NCBI GenBank assembly: GCA_900754515.1
Contig: CAAEDD010000089.1
Location: forward strand, 1 to 17,981
Length of the DNA: 17,981 nucleotides
Direction: 5' to 3'
From: an uncultured Oscillospiraceae bacterium
GTDB taxonomy: Bacteria > Bacillota > Clostridia > Oscillospirales > Oscillospiraceae
Part shown: positions 6,481 to 13,128 of the stretch, piece after piece
Layout of the letters: every line of letters starts with the position of its first letter
Position numbering within the stretch: the stretch's first letter is position 1
Made by a program: the position numbers and the translations under genes
The notes under the pieces: model-generated
What the model saw: the letters and a program-made list of their open reading frames with translations, nothing else
Told to the model about the DNA's origin: nothing
Database searches by the model: none

Positions 6481-7194
6481 ATGGATGACAGACGGCTGAG
6501 AGAGCGGATGCTGCTGGGCCAGGCGGCCATGGAAAAACTGTGGCGCAGCCATGTGGCGGTTATCGGCCTGGGGGGCGTGGGCTCCTGGTGTGCCGAGGCA
6601 TTGGGGCGCAGCGGCGTGGGCAGGCTAACTCTCATTGATGAGGACTGTGTCAGCCTCAGCAACATAAACCGCCAGCTCTGCGCTCTGAGCTCCACTCTGG
6701 GCCGTCCCAAGGCCCAGGTCCTGGAAGAACGCATAAAGGATATAGACCCGGCGATAGAGATAAAGGCCCTCACCGCCCGCTATGAGGCGGAAAGCCGCGA
6801 CAAACTGCTGGGGGACTTCGACTTTGTGGTGGACGCCATCGACCTGGTCAGCTGCAAGATAGATCTGATAATGAGCTGCCGGGATAGAGGCATTCCCATA
6901 GTATCTGCCCTGGGCACGGGAAACAAGCGGGATGCTCAGCAGCTGAGGCTGGACGATATCTCCAGGACCAGCGGCTGCGCCCTGGCAAGAGTGGTGCGCA
7001 AGGAACTGCGCAGCCGGGGGGTGAACCACCACCCCGTGGTGTTCAGCCCGGAGGAACCAATGCTGCCGGAACAGCTGGAGGCACCCCCTCCGGGACGGCG
7101 AAGCATCCCCGGCTCGCTGGTTTGGGTACCGGCTACTGCGGGGATGCTCCTTTGTCAGTATGTAGTTGAGAAGCTGATCGAAGGCCGGGAGTAA
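6481..7194 (+). CDS. tcdA: tRNA threonylcarbamoyladenosine dehydratase
   Basis: An E1/ThiF-fold enzyme (237 residues) that uses ATP to cyclise the t6A modification at position 37 of ANN-decoding tRNAs, forming ct6A. The nucleotide-binding loop GLGGVGS is at 29-35. The ATP-contacting segment DEDCVSLSNINRQ (53-65) and the downstream VDAIDLVSCKIDLI and ALGTGNKRD segments are typical of TcdA (CsdL/YgdL; YrvM in Bacillus). The length is normal, and it lacks the domains of MoeB/ThiF partners in cofactor pathways. The ATG is preceded by GGAGG (6469-6473) with seven bases spacing. A terminator sits directly upstream, so expression depends on read-through or an undetected promoter. It converges on the YhhN gene with a gap of 13 bases. 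Confidence 0.92.
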   Translation: MDDRRLRERMLLGQAAMEKLWRSHVAVIGLGGVGSWCAEALGRSGVGRLTLIDEDCVSLSNINRQLCALSSTLGRPKAQVLEERIKDIDPAIEIKALTARYEAESRDKLLGDFDFVVDAIDLVSCKIDLIMSCRDRGIPIVSALGTGNKRDAQQLRLDDISRTSGCALARVVRKELRSRGVNHHPVVFSPEEPMLPEQLEAPPPGRRSIPGSLVWVPATAGMLLCQYVVEKLIEGRE

Positions 7195-7207
7195 AAGCTG
7201 AGGTGGG

Positions 7208-7903
7208 CTAGGCAAAGAATATGCTCCAGGCTATCAGCAGCTGGGCGCCGTAATAGCTTATGTGGATGAGCCAGTTTAAAAGAAAGCGTCGGTCATTGCC
7301 AAAGTAATGGGCACAAAGTATGTTGTCGCTTATGACAAAGCCCAGCCCGCCCAGGGCAAAGAGCAGGGATGAAAGATCCGTTCTAACTATGGCGCCGGTG
7401 CAGGCCGCTGCACCCATGCAGCACACGAGACAGATATACAGCACGGCGTTGATGTGCATGTCTCCTGCGTTGCTCTCCTTCTTCCGGGCGTAAAGGCCGG
7501 AGCAGAGCAGCAGCAGGACCAGGATGGGCAGGGCCCAAAGGGAGAACTCCCCGGCCCGCTCTATGGCCGCCCAGATAAAGAGTACATGTCCAAGAGCAAA
7601 GGACGTAGCCCCCAGGCTGAAATACAGATCGTGCTTTTCCTCCCGGATAAAGCGCATGGCCAGCAGCTCATCGCCGCAGAAACCCAGGAACAGCCCCAGA
7701 GCCATTTTCCAGCCGAAGGCCCAATCCCCCGTGCGCAGAAGTCCCAGCAGCCCCAGAGCCACAAAGCACAGGGAGGCTGCGCCCTTATAAAATATGGCCT
7801 GCAGAGCGTCGCCCCGGCGGCTCACCTGCATGAAGCGCCCCATAAGGGACAGGCAGGCCAGGGTCATGACCAGGGCGGCAAATACAATATAAGTATCGGG
7901 CAT
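7208..7903 (-). CDS. YhhN family membrane protein (lysoplasmalogenase-like)
   Basis: A 231-residue protein with about eight hydrophobic segments. The family motifs are visible: LGLFLGFCGDELLA, ALGHVLFI and the later GGLGFVISDNILC. The two conserved Asp residues in GD and SD are characteristic of YhhN/TMEM86 proteins. Some animal TMEM86 proteins hydrolyse lysoplasmalogens, and the bacterial role is less certain. The start is placed at the ATG at 7903 because GGAGGAG lies five bases before it. The longer frame from a TTG at 7915 would run through that ribosome binding site. It is convergent with tcdA and divergent from the DUF4349 gene. A dyad at 7946-7966 lies in the shared upstream region. 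Confidence 0.8.
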   Translation of the reverse strand: MPDTYIVFAALVMTLACLSLMGRFMQVSRRGDALQAIFYKGAASLCFVALGLLGLLRTGDWAFGWKMALGLFLGFCGDELLAMRFIREEKHDLYFSLGATSFALGHVLFIWAAIERAGEFSLWALPILVLLLLCSGLYARKKESNAGDMHINAVLYICLVCCMGAAACTGAIVRTDLSSLLFALGGLGFVISDNILCAHYFGNDRRFLLNWLIHISYYGAQLLIAWSIFFA

Positions 7904-7945
7904 AAGCTCCTCCAATCTCCGGCGTCTGCGCCGGCTCCGTCCTGA

Positions 7946-7966
7946 TGTTTATACACCGTGTAAACA
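7946..7966. promoter_or_regulatory. Candidate operator dyad between the YhhN and DUF4349 genes
   Basis: TGTTT-AT-ACAC, a central C, then GTGT-AAACA: arms of nine bases with a two-base insertion on the left. A related half-site TGTAAAC recurs at 7989-7995. The dyad overlaps a TATAAA on the minus strand that could be a -10 of the YhhN gene. The regulator is unknown. Confidence 0.3.
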
Positions 7967-8075
7967 TTTTAACAGCTTTAACCAATTCTGTAAACGGCGC
8001 AGGAAACATTTAAGAATTTTTAACGTCAGCACTATTGAGGACAAACCGAAAAAGCAAAAAGATTGGAGGACAAAA

Positions 8076-9068
8076 ATGAAAAAGATTTTATCCCTGTTAC
8101 TGGCGTTTATGATGCTACTCAGCCTCTGCGCCTGCGGAGCCGGCAGCAAAGGCAGCGACAGCAGCGCTGCAACCGAGTCCACTCAGGAAGCCCCGGCGGC
8201 AGCGGCGAACGACGGCTACGGCGGCCTGGCTTCCTACAGCAGCGACATCAGCTACGAATATGCCGAGGCTGAGGAGCAGGATGGCAGCGGGGAGACTGAG
8301 ACGGCAGAAGTGGACCCGGATAAGATAATCTATTCCGGAGAGGCCCAGGTTGAGACCCAAAATTTTGACGACAGCATAGCTAAACTTATGGAAATGCTGG
8401 AGCAGTACGGGGGATGGATAGAGTCCAGTAGCCTCAGCGGCGCAAATTACTACAGCATCTCCAGGGGGAATTCCGGTAACCGCAGCGCCTCCTACACCCT
8501 GCGCATCCCCAGCGACAAGTTTGAAACGGTGATGAACAGCTTGTCTCAGCTGGGCAACGTGCCCTATACCTACACCTATTCTGAGAATGTCACTGCCCAG
8601 TACTATGACACCCAGGCCCGGCTCACCGCCTATGAGACTCAGGAGGCAAGGCTTCTGGAGATGATGGAAAAGGCGGAGACGGTGAGCGACGTTATTACCA
8701 TTGAGGAAAAACTCACGGAGCTGAGATATGAGATAGAGAGCCTCCAGTCCACCCTTAACAACTGGGACCGGAAGGTGAGCTACAGCAGCCTTTACGTCAC
8801 CGTGGATGAAGTGGGCGAGTATACTCCTCAGCCCCAGCAGAGCTATCTCCAGGAATTGTGGCAGGCCCTCACCGGAGCCTTTAAGGACCTGGGACAGTTC
8901 TTCAAGAATTTCCTGGTGTTCCTGGTGTCCATCATCCCCACGATCATAGTACTTGTCATCCTCTTCCTTGTATTCCGTCCGGTTTACCGGAAACTGAGGG
9001 CCCGGCGCAAAGCCCGGAGAGCGGGCGGGAACGCTGAAAAGGATAAAGATGGCGGGCCAAAAACCTGA
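8076..9068 (+). CDS. DUF4349 domain lipoprotein
   Basis: A 330-residue lipoprotein. The signal MKKILSLLLAFMMLLSLCAC ends in a lipobox with Cys20, so the mature protein is lipid-anchored outside the membrane. A low-complexity Ser/Ala/Glu linker follows (about 21-80). The DUF4349 domain (about 83-310) has the family features IIYSGEAQVET, a YTLRIPSDKFE segment, an amphipathic helical part (TQARLTAYETQEARLLEMMEKAE) likely to form a coiled coil, and a C-terminal membrane segment (about 285-306) before a basic tail. It would thus be anchored twice. The function is unknown; roles in envelope signalling have been suggested for relatives. GGAGG (8065-8069) lies six bases before the ATG. Confidence 0.88.
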   Translation: MKKILSLLLAFMMLLSLCACGAGSKGSDSSAATESTQEAPAAAANDGYGGLASYSSDISYEYAEAEEQDGSGETETAEVDPDKIIYSGEAQVETQNFDDSIAKLMEMLEQYGGWIESSSLSGANYYSISRGNSGNRSASYTLRIPSDKFETVMNSLSQLGNVPYTYTYSENVTAQYYDTQARLTAYETQEARLLEMMEKAETVSDVITIEEKLTELRYEIESLQSTLNNWDRKVSYSSLYVTVDEVGEYTPQPQQSYLQELWQALTGAFKDLGQFFKNFLVFLVSIIPTIIVLVILFLVFRPVYRKLRARRKARRAGGNAEKDKDGGPKT

Positions 9069-9130
9069 CGGCTGAGACCGCATAGAGACGGCGGCACATG
9101 CCATAGCCACCGTGGTTAAAACAATCAAGA

Positions 9131-9178
9131 CAATCTAAGGAGCCCGGCGCGTTTTTATGCGCCGGGCTCCTTAGATTG
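9131..9178. repeat. Perfect 20-bp inverted repeat downstream of the DUF4349 gene
   Basis: Bases 9131-9150 are exactly complementary to 9159-9178 around the eight-base loop GTTTTTAT. The GC-rich core is GGAGCCCGGCGC. There is no T-run after it on the plus strand and only a T-rich but interrupted stretch on the minus strand. It may act as a terminator or an mRNA 3'-end stabiliser; the stem is longer than terminators need. Confidence 0.8.
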
Positions 9179-9196
9179 CAAAAGGGTTGGGAGTTC

Positions 9197-9223
9197 TTGA
9201 CTTCAGCTGCGGAGCTCTATAAT
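9197..9223 (+). promoter_or_regulatory. Possible promoter upstream of the small signal-peptide ORF
   Basis: A perfect TATAAT (9218-9223) with TTGACT (9197-9202) 15 bases upstream, a shorter spacer than usual. A hairpin GGGAAAT (9239-9245)/ATTTCCC (9259-9265) follows. Confidence 0.35.
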
Positions 9224-9315
9224 GCGGCAGAGAGTGCTGGGAAATTTCTCCATGCATTATTTCCCATGAATTACGCAGGATAATAATGTAAATTCAAATA
9301 CAGCGGGGGATTGTA

Positions 9316-9534
9316 ATGAACATCAGATGGGGCGCAAAAAAGCTCCTTATAAGTTTTCTGTGCGTATTTTTGGCCTTCCTGCTGCTGTCGGCCTCTCTGA
9401 CGGTGAAGGCTGCGGCCGGGACTGCTGCGGCCGAGACGGCGGAAAACGGCCGGGAAGAGATCTGGCGGACAAAGGGACAAAATTTAAAAGGAGAGCCTGC
9501 GGGCTCTCCTTTTGTTACGCATATAAAAATATAG
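9316..9534 (+). pseudogene. Small ORF with signal peptide, running through a terminator (remnant or small secreted protein)
   Basis: A 72-codon frame. Its first 35 residues (MNIRWGAKKLLISFLCVFLAFLLLSASLTVKAAAG) form a convincing signal peptide or membrane anchor with an AxA-like cleavage site. GGGGGA lies about six bases upstream, and a TATAAT lies at 9218-9223. After the signal only about 35 residues remain, and the frame passes through the terminator at 9486-9513, where codons for KGEPAGSPF are the hairpin itself. A real gene rarely ends beyond its own terminator. The best reading is a gene that lost its mature part. A genuine short secreted peptide cannot be excluded. Two near-direct GCGGCCG copies lie at the junction, which would suit a deletion. 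No homologue is recognised. Confidence 0.35.
9486..9513. terminator. Bidirectional terminator, mainly for the udk-tdk operon
   Basis: AAAAGGAGAGCC (9486-9497) pairs with GGCTCTCCTTTT (9502-9513) around TGCG. On the minus strand it stands 56 bases after the tdk stop and ends in TTTT. The opposite strand works equally well. Confidence 0.85.
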
Positions 9535-9568
9535 ATATAGCAGGGGCAGACCCCGGTGCAGATGAGGC

Positions 9569-10159
9569 TCAGCCCAGAGAGGAACTCTCCTGCTCCTTTA
9601 TCTTTTCCTTCCAGCATTTATGGCACATGGCAATATAGCTGTCGTTGCCGCCCAGAAAGACCTGGTCCCCCTGGGTGAGGATCCTGCCGCTGGCGTCCAG
9701 ACGGGCGTTCACTGTGGCTTTGCGTCCGCAGGCACAGACGGTCTTTATCTCCGTTATTGAATCGGCCAGCTCCATAAGACGCTGTGAGCCGGGGAAAAGG
9801 CGGGTGAGAAAATCCGTGCGCAGCCCAAAGCACAGTACCGGCAGGTCATCTTCGTCCACCAGATAGCGCAGCTGCTCTATCTGCTCCGGGGTAAAAAACT
9901 GGGCCTCGTCGGCAATTATCACATCCCGGCAGCCAAGCTTCCGGTATTCCTCTATAATGTTCTGACTGGGGGTTATCACCTGAGCCCTGGCCTCCAGACC
10001 TATGCGGCTTTTGATGATGTCGGCCCCGTCACGGGTGTCGGTGCTGGGCTTTATAAGCCAGACGCTCATCCCCAACTCCATGTAATTAAAGCGTGTTATC
10101 AACGCCTGGGCGGTCTTGGAGGAGCCCATGGCGCCGTACTTGAAGTAGAGCTTTGCCAT
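9569..10159 (-). CDS. tdk: Thymidine kinase
   Basis: A cytoplasmic type II thymidine kinase (196 residues, normal length) that phosphorylates thymidine and deoxyuridine in pyrimidine salvage. The P-loop GAMGSSKT is at 9-16, and the Walker B and catalytic region DEAQF is at 84-88. The zinc-binding lasso has Cys142, Cys144, Cys179 and Cys182. The segment CGRKATVNARLD...GGNDSY resembles the E. coli enzyme, and Tyr175 lies in the thymidine-binding loop. The ATG is preceded by AAGAGG about ten bases upstream. The udk stop codon is 16 bases before the tdk start on the same strand, so both are in one operon read from the promoter at 10832-10860 and ended by the hairpin at 9486-9513. Confidence 0.95.
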   Translation of the reverse strand: MAKLYFKYGAMGSSKTAQALITRFNYMELGMSVWLIKPSTDTRDGADIIKSRIGLEARAQVITPSQNIIEEYRKLGCRDVIIADEAQFFTPEQIEQLRYLVDEDDLPVLCFGLRTDFLTRLFPGSQRLMELADSITEIKTVCACGRKATVNARLDASGRILTQGDQVFLGGNDSYIAMCHKCWKEKIKEQESSSLG

Positions 10160-10175
10160 TTTTTTCTGAACCTCT

Positions 10176-10799
10176 TTACTTGAATCTCTCTATATGGGCC
10201 TTTACCCGTTCCATCACCATCTCCATGGCCACCTGGTTGTGGCCGCCTTCAGGAATGATGATGTCGGCATTGCGCTTGGAGGGCTCCACAAACTGCTCGT
10301 GCATGGGCTTTACAGTGCTGAGGTACTGGTTCACCACGCTCTCCAGACTGCGGCCCCGGTCCCGCACATCCCGGACTATGCGCCGGAGTATGCGCACGTC
10401 GGCGTCGGTGTCCACATATATTTTTATATCCATCTGACGGCAGAGCTCCCTGCTCTGGAAAATCAGGATGCCTTCCACAATGATGACTCTGGCGGGCTTG
10501 ACCTCTATGACCTTGTCGGAGCGGTCATGGATGGTGTAGTCATATACCGGACAGATGACGCTGCGCCCGGCCTTAAGGTCCTTCACTGCCTGAATGAGAA
10601 GATCAGTGTCAAAGGAATCCGGGTGATCGTAATTTAGCTTGGCCCTCTCCTCATAACTCATATTGTGGTGGGCCTTGTAGTAGTTGTCATGGTAAATGAC
10701 GGAGACATCTCCTCCAAAGCGCTGCATGAGTTTTTTTGTAATGGTGGTTTTGCCGCTGCCGGTGCCTCCGGCAATACCTATGACCATAACGTCGTCCAT
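10176..10799 (-). CDS. udk: Uridine kinase
   Basis: A cytoplasmic uridine/cytidine kinase (207 residues) that converts uridine and cytidine to UMP and CMP using ATP or GTP. The P-loop GGTGSGKT is at 11-18. Typical family segments follow: YHDNYYKAHHNMSYEERAKLNYDHPDSFDTDLL, YDYTIHDRSD, VIIVEGILIF, and RRIVRDVRDRGRSLESV, which carries the arginines of the lid. The start at 10799 is chosen because AGGGGG lies six bases upstream; an internal ATG at codon 5 has no such site. It is the first gene of the udk-tdk operon and is divergent from deoD, so three salvage enzymes share one control region. Confidence 0.95.
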   Translation of the reverse strand: MDDVMVIGIAGGTGSGKTTITKKLMQRFGGDVSVIYHDNYYKAHHNMSYEERAKLNYDHPDSFDTDLLIQAVKDLKAGRSVICPVYDYTIHDRSDKVIEVKPARVIIVEGILIFQSRELCRQMDIKIYVDTDADVRILRRIVRDVRDRGRSLESVVNQYLSTVKPMHEQFVEPSKRNADIIIPEGGHNQVAMEMVMERVKAHIERFK

Positions 10800-10831
10800 G
10801 GGCTACCCCCTGTATATTTTTCTCACAGACC

Positions 10832-10860
10832 ATTTTACCATATACTCCGCCCTGTTTCAA
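10832..10860 (-). promoter_or_regulatory. Sigma-A promoter of udk-tdk
   Basis: On the minus strand, TTGAAA (10860-10855), a 17-base spacer, and TAAAAT (10837-10832). Its -35 box lies one base from the -35 box of the divergent deoD promoter. Confidence 0.7.
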
Positions 10861-10861
10861 T

Positions 10862-10890
10862 TTGACTTTTACATTTTTCTACTTTATAAT
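10862..10890 (+). promoter_or_regulatory. Sigma-A promoter of deoD
   Basis: TTGACT (10862-10867), a 17-base spacer, and a perfect TATAAT (10885-10890), 52 bases before the deoD start codon. Confidence 0.8.
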
Positions 10891-10942
10891 CCAAATTACC
10901 TACTCGGGCTTATAACATAAAATTATCGGAGGTGTTTGAATA

Positions 10943-11671
10943 ATGTCCGTACCTACCCCCCATATAGCAGCCGAAAAAGGGCAGATAGCCAAGACCGTGC
11001 TCATGCCAGGCGATCCGCTGAGAGCTAAATTTATTGCAGAGAACTTTCTCACCGACCCTGTGCTGGTGAACAATGTCCGGGGAGTTCAGGGCCATACCGG
11101 TACCTGGAAGGGCGTACCGGTGACAGTTATGGCATCGGGCATGGGTATCCCGGCCATCAGCATATACAGCTGGGAGCTGTACAATTTTTATGATGTGGAT
11201 AACATCATACGCATCGGCTCCGCCGGAGCACTGAGAGACGACCTGAAACTTATGGATATAGTCGCCGGTCAGGGCGCCTGCACCAATTCCAACTATATAA
11301 ATACCTTTGGAGTAAAAGGCACCTTTGCCCCAATAGCGGACTTCACACTGCTGAGCAAGGCTGTGGAAGCTGCAAAGGAGCACGGAGTGGACATGAAGGT
11401 GGGCAATATCCTCTCCGGAGACAATTTCTATTATGCCCAGGGTCAGGACTGCAGCGACGAGTGGAAGCATATGGGCGTCATGGCCGTGGAGATGGAGGCT
11501 GCCGGGCTTTACTGCAACGCTGCCTATGCCGGAAAGCGGGCCCTGTGCATCTGCACCATTTCAGACCATCTGTACCGGCATGAATATCTCAGCAGCGAGG
11601 ATCGGCAGAACTCTTTTACCCAGATGATGGAGATAGCTCTGGACACGGCGGTAAAGATGGCGGAGCTTTGA
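10943..11671 (+). CDS. deoD: Purine nucleoside phosphorylase, DeoD type
   Basis: A cytoplasmic hexameric-type purine nucleoside phosphorylase (242 residues). It cleaves purine (deoxy)ribonucleosides with phosphate to a free base and (deoxy)ribose-1-phosphate. The opening MSVPTPHIAAEKGQIAKTVLMPGDPLRAK is classic for DeoD. His7, Gly23, Arg27, Arg46, Arg90 and Ser93 match the E. coli phosphate- and substrate-site residues. MAVEMEAAGLY (180-190) is the ribose-binding segment, and Asp208 in SDH is the expected catalytic acid, which favours 6-amino as well as 6-oxo purines. CGGAGGTG precedes the ATG. No clear terminator lies between it and the BMP promoter, so some read-through into the transporter gene is possible. 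The neighbours fit nucleoside salvage. Confidence 0.95.
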   Translation: MSVPTPHIAAEKGQIAKTVLMPGDPLRAKFIAENFLTDPVLVNNVRGVQGHTGTWKGVPVTVMASGMGIPAISIYSWELYNFYDVDNIIRIGSAGALRDDLKLMDIVAGQGACTNSNYINTFGVKGTFAPIADFTLLSKAVEAAKEHGVDMKVGNILSGDNFYYAQGQDCSDEWKHMGVMAVEMEAAGLYCNAAYAGKRALCICTISDHLYRHEYLSSEDRQNSFTQMMEIALDTAVKMAEL

Positions 11672-11756
11672 GAGCCCAAATGAAAAAAGTTTTGAAATCC
11701 GGCGCAATAATTAATGATGAGGACATAAACAAGACATATTTTTGGCAAGAATGACC

Positions 11757-11785
11757 TTGATTGACTGGGGCCATCGTGATATAAT
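11757..11785 (+). promoter_or_regulatory. Sigma-A promoter of the BMP lipoprotein gene
   Basis: TTGATT (11757-11762), a 17-base spacer, and a perfect TATAAT (11780-11785). Transcription would start near 11792, inside the TGTGTG/CACACA dyad. Confidence 0.8.
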
Positions 11786-11791
11786 CTCATT

Positions 11792-11806
11792 TGTGTGGAA
11801 CACACA
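11792..11806. promoter_or_regulatory. Dyad at the transcription start of the BMP gene
   Basis: TGTGTG (11792-11797), GAA, CACACA (11801-11806). It begins seven bases after the -10 box, so it covers the start site. It could be a repressor site or a 5'-end hairpin that protects the mRNA. Confidence 0.35.
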
Positions 11807-11843
11807 TGTCACTACAAACAAAATACTTATTGGAGGAAAACAC

Positions 11844-12914
11844 ATGAAAAAGATTCTTGCGCTTATGCTGGCTCTTTGCATGGTATTCGCCCTGTGCGCC
11901 TGCGGCTCCAGCGAGCCCGCTGCCGAGGAGGCCACCGAGGCTCCCGCTGAGGATGCCGCTACCGAGGCTCCTGCCGAAGAAGCAGCTCCCGCTGAGAAGG
12001 TCCGCATCGGTATGGTCACCGACGTTGGCGGTGTGAACGACCAGTCCTTCAACCAGACTTCCTGGGAAGGCCTGCAGGCTCTTGACCCCGAAGTCTTTGA
12101 GGTCAACTACCTGGAGAGCAAGACCGACGCTGACTATCAGACCAACATCAATACCTTCATCGACGAGGACTATGACCTCATCATCTGCGTGGGCTACATG
12201 CTGGCCGACGCCACCCGTGAGGCTGCCGAGGCCAATCCCGACCAGCTCTTTGCCATCATCGATGACTCCACCATCGACCTGCCCAACGTGGCCTGCCTGA
12301 TGTTCGCTCAGGAGCAGGCTTCTTACCTGGTGGGCCTGGTCGCCGGTTCCGTCACCGAGACCAAGACCGTGGGTTATGTTCAGGGCATGGTTTCCGATTC
12401 CATGAACCTCTTCGGCATCGGCTACATCACCGGTGTTCTTGAGGCTTGCCCCGACGCCACCATCCTGCAGTACAATGTCAACAACTTCGGCGACATCGCC
12501 GGCGGCTCCACCGCTGCCAAGGATATGATCACCAATGGCGCTGACGTTATCTACCACGCTGCCGGCGGCTCCGGCATAGGCGTTATCTCCGCCTGCGACG
12601 AGGAAGGCATCTGGGCCATCGGTGTTGACACCGACCAGGCTTCCCTGGCTCCCGACCATGTGCTCACCTCCGCTATGAAGAGGGTTGACGTTGCCTCTCA
12701 GGACATCTCCAAGGCTGTTGCCGATGGCACCTTCACTGCCGGTATCCACATGTACGACCTGTCCAACGGCGGTGTTGACCTGGCTCCTACCCGCGATCAC
12801 ATCCCCGCCGAGGTTCTGGAAGTTGTTGAGGCCGCTAAGACTGCCATCATCAACGGCGAGAAGACTGTTCCCACCTCTGTTGAGGATTGCCCCGAGTTCA
12901 CTCTGGCTGAGTAA
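11844..12914 (+). CDS. BMP-family (PnrA/NupN-like) nucleoside-binding lipoprotein of an ABC transporter
   Basis: A 356-residue lipoprotein; signal MKKILALMLALCMVFALCAC with lipobox Cys20. An Ala/Glu/Pro-rich spacer with repeated EAPAE units (about 22-51) precedes the basic-membrane-protein domain. That domain begins at VRIGMVTDVGGVNDQSFNQTSWEG, the signature of purine-nucleoside-binding PnrA/BmpA proteins, and continues with DLIICVGYMLADAT, NVACLMFAQEQASYLVGLVAG and VIYHAAGGSGIGV. The start is the ATG at 11844, with GGAGG seven bases upstream; a longer frame from 11742 would span the promoter. Codon choice is strongly biased (Ile almost always ATC, against much ATA in neighbours), as expected for an abundant protein. 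It has its own promoter and terminator. The partner ATPase and permeases are encoded at 14356-17952. Confidence 0.92.
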   Translation: MKKILALMLALCMVFALCACGSSEPAAEEATEAPAEDAATEAPAEEAAPAEKVRIGMVTDVGGVNDQSFNQTSWEGLQALDPEVFEVNYLESKTDADYQTNINTFIDEDYDLIICVGYMLADATREAAEANPDQLFAIIDDSTIDLPNVACLMFAQEQASYLVGLVAGSVTETKTVGYVQGMVSDSMNLFGIGYITGVLEACPDATILQYNVNNFGDIAGGSTAAKDMITNGADVIYHAAGGSGIGVISACDEEGIWAIGVDTDQASLAPDHVLTSAMKRVDVASQDISKAVADGTFTAGIHMYDLSNGGVDLAPTRDHIPAEVLEVVEAAKTAIINGEKTVPTSVEDCPEFTLAE

Positions 12915-12938
12915 TACGGCAAAAATTTAAAATCCCTT

Positions 12939-12971
12939 TCCTCCACCGCAGCTGCGGTGGAGGATTTTTTT
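12939..12971 (+). terminator. Rho-independent terminator of the BMP gene
   Basis: TCCTCCACCGC pairs with GCGGTGGAGGA (12939-12964) around AGCT, followed by seven T. This perfect stem lies 24 bases after the BMP stop and separates its mRNA from the rest of the transport operon. Confidence 0.9.
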
Positions 12972-12991
12972 GGGAATAAGCGCAGAAAATA

Positions 12992-13020
12992 TAGAAAAAC
13001 TGCCGCCTCTATGCTATAAT
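12992..13020 (+). promoter_or_regulatory. Extended -10 promoter of the isomerase-like gene and ABC operon
   Basis: TAGAAA (12992-12997), a 17-base spacer, and a perfect TATAAT (13015-13020) preceded by TGC (extended -10). The leader of about 100 bases holds ATACC (13028-13032)/GGTAT (13040-13044) and CCCCC (13060-13064)/GGGGG (13074-13078) hairpins. Confidence 0.65.
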
Positions 13021-13128
13021 AAATCAAATACCATGGATGGGTATGGCCTGTCCTGCTGTCCCCCAGTTCTCCCGGGGGCGGATAGAAAAAATATTAAACA
13101 GAATTTTTATGTAAAAGGAGAATGAATC

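Noticed and set aside
11680..11754. 24-codon ORF (MKKVLKSGAIINDEDINKTY...) after deoD
   Set aside because: Only a distant GGAG lies upstream, there is no terminator or promoter of its own, and it runs up to the BMP promoter; not enough to call it.
11786..11843. Purine riboswitch before the BMP gene
   Set aside because: The leader is only about 50 bases and has no TATA-flanked three-way junction of the purine class.
11787..12800. 337-codon minus-strand ORF opposite the BMP gene
   Set aside because: It is antisense to a recognised lipoprotein gene; the open frame results from strongly biased codon use.
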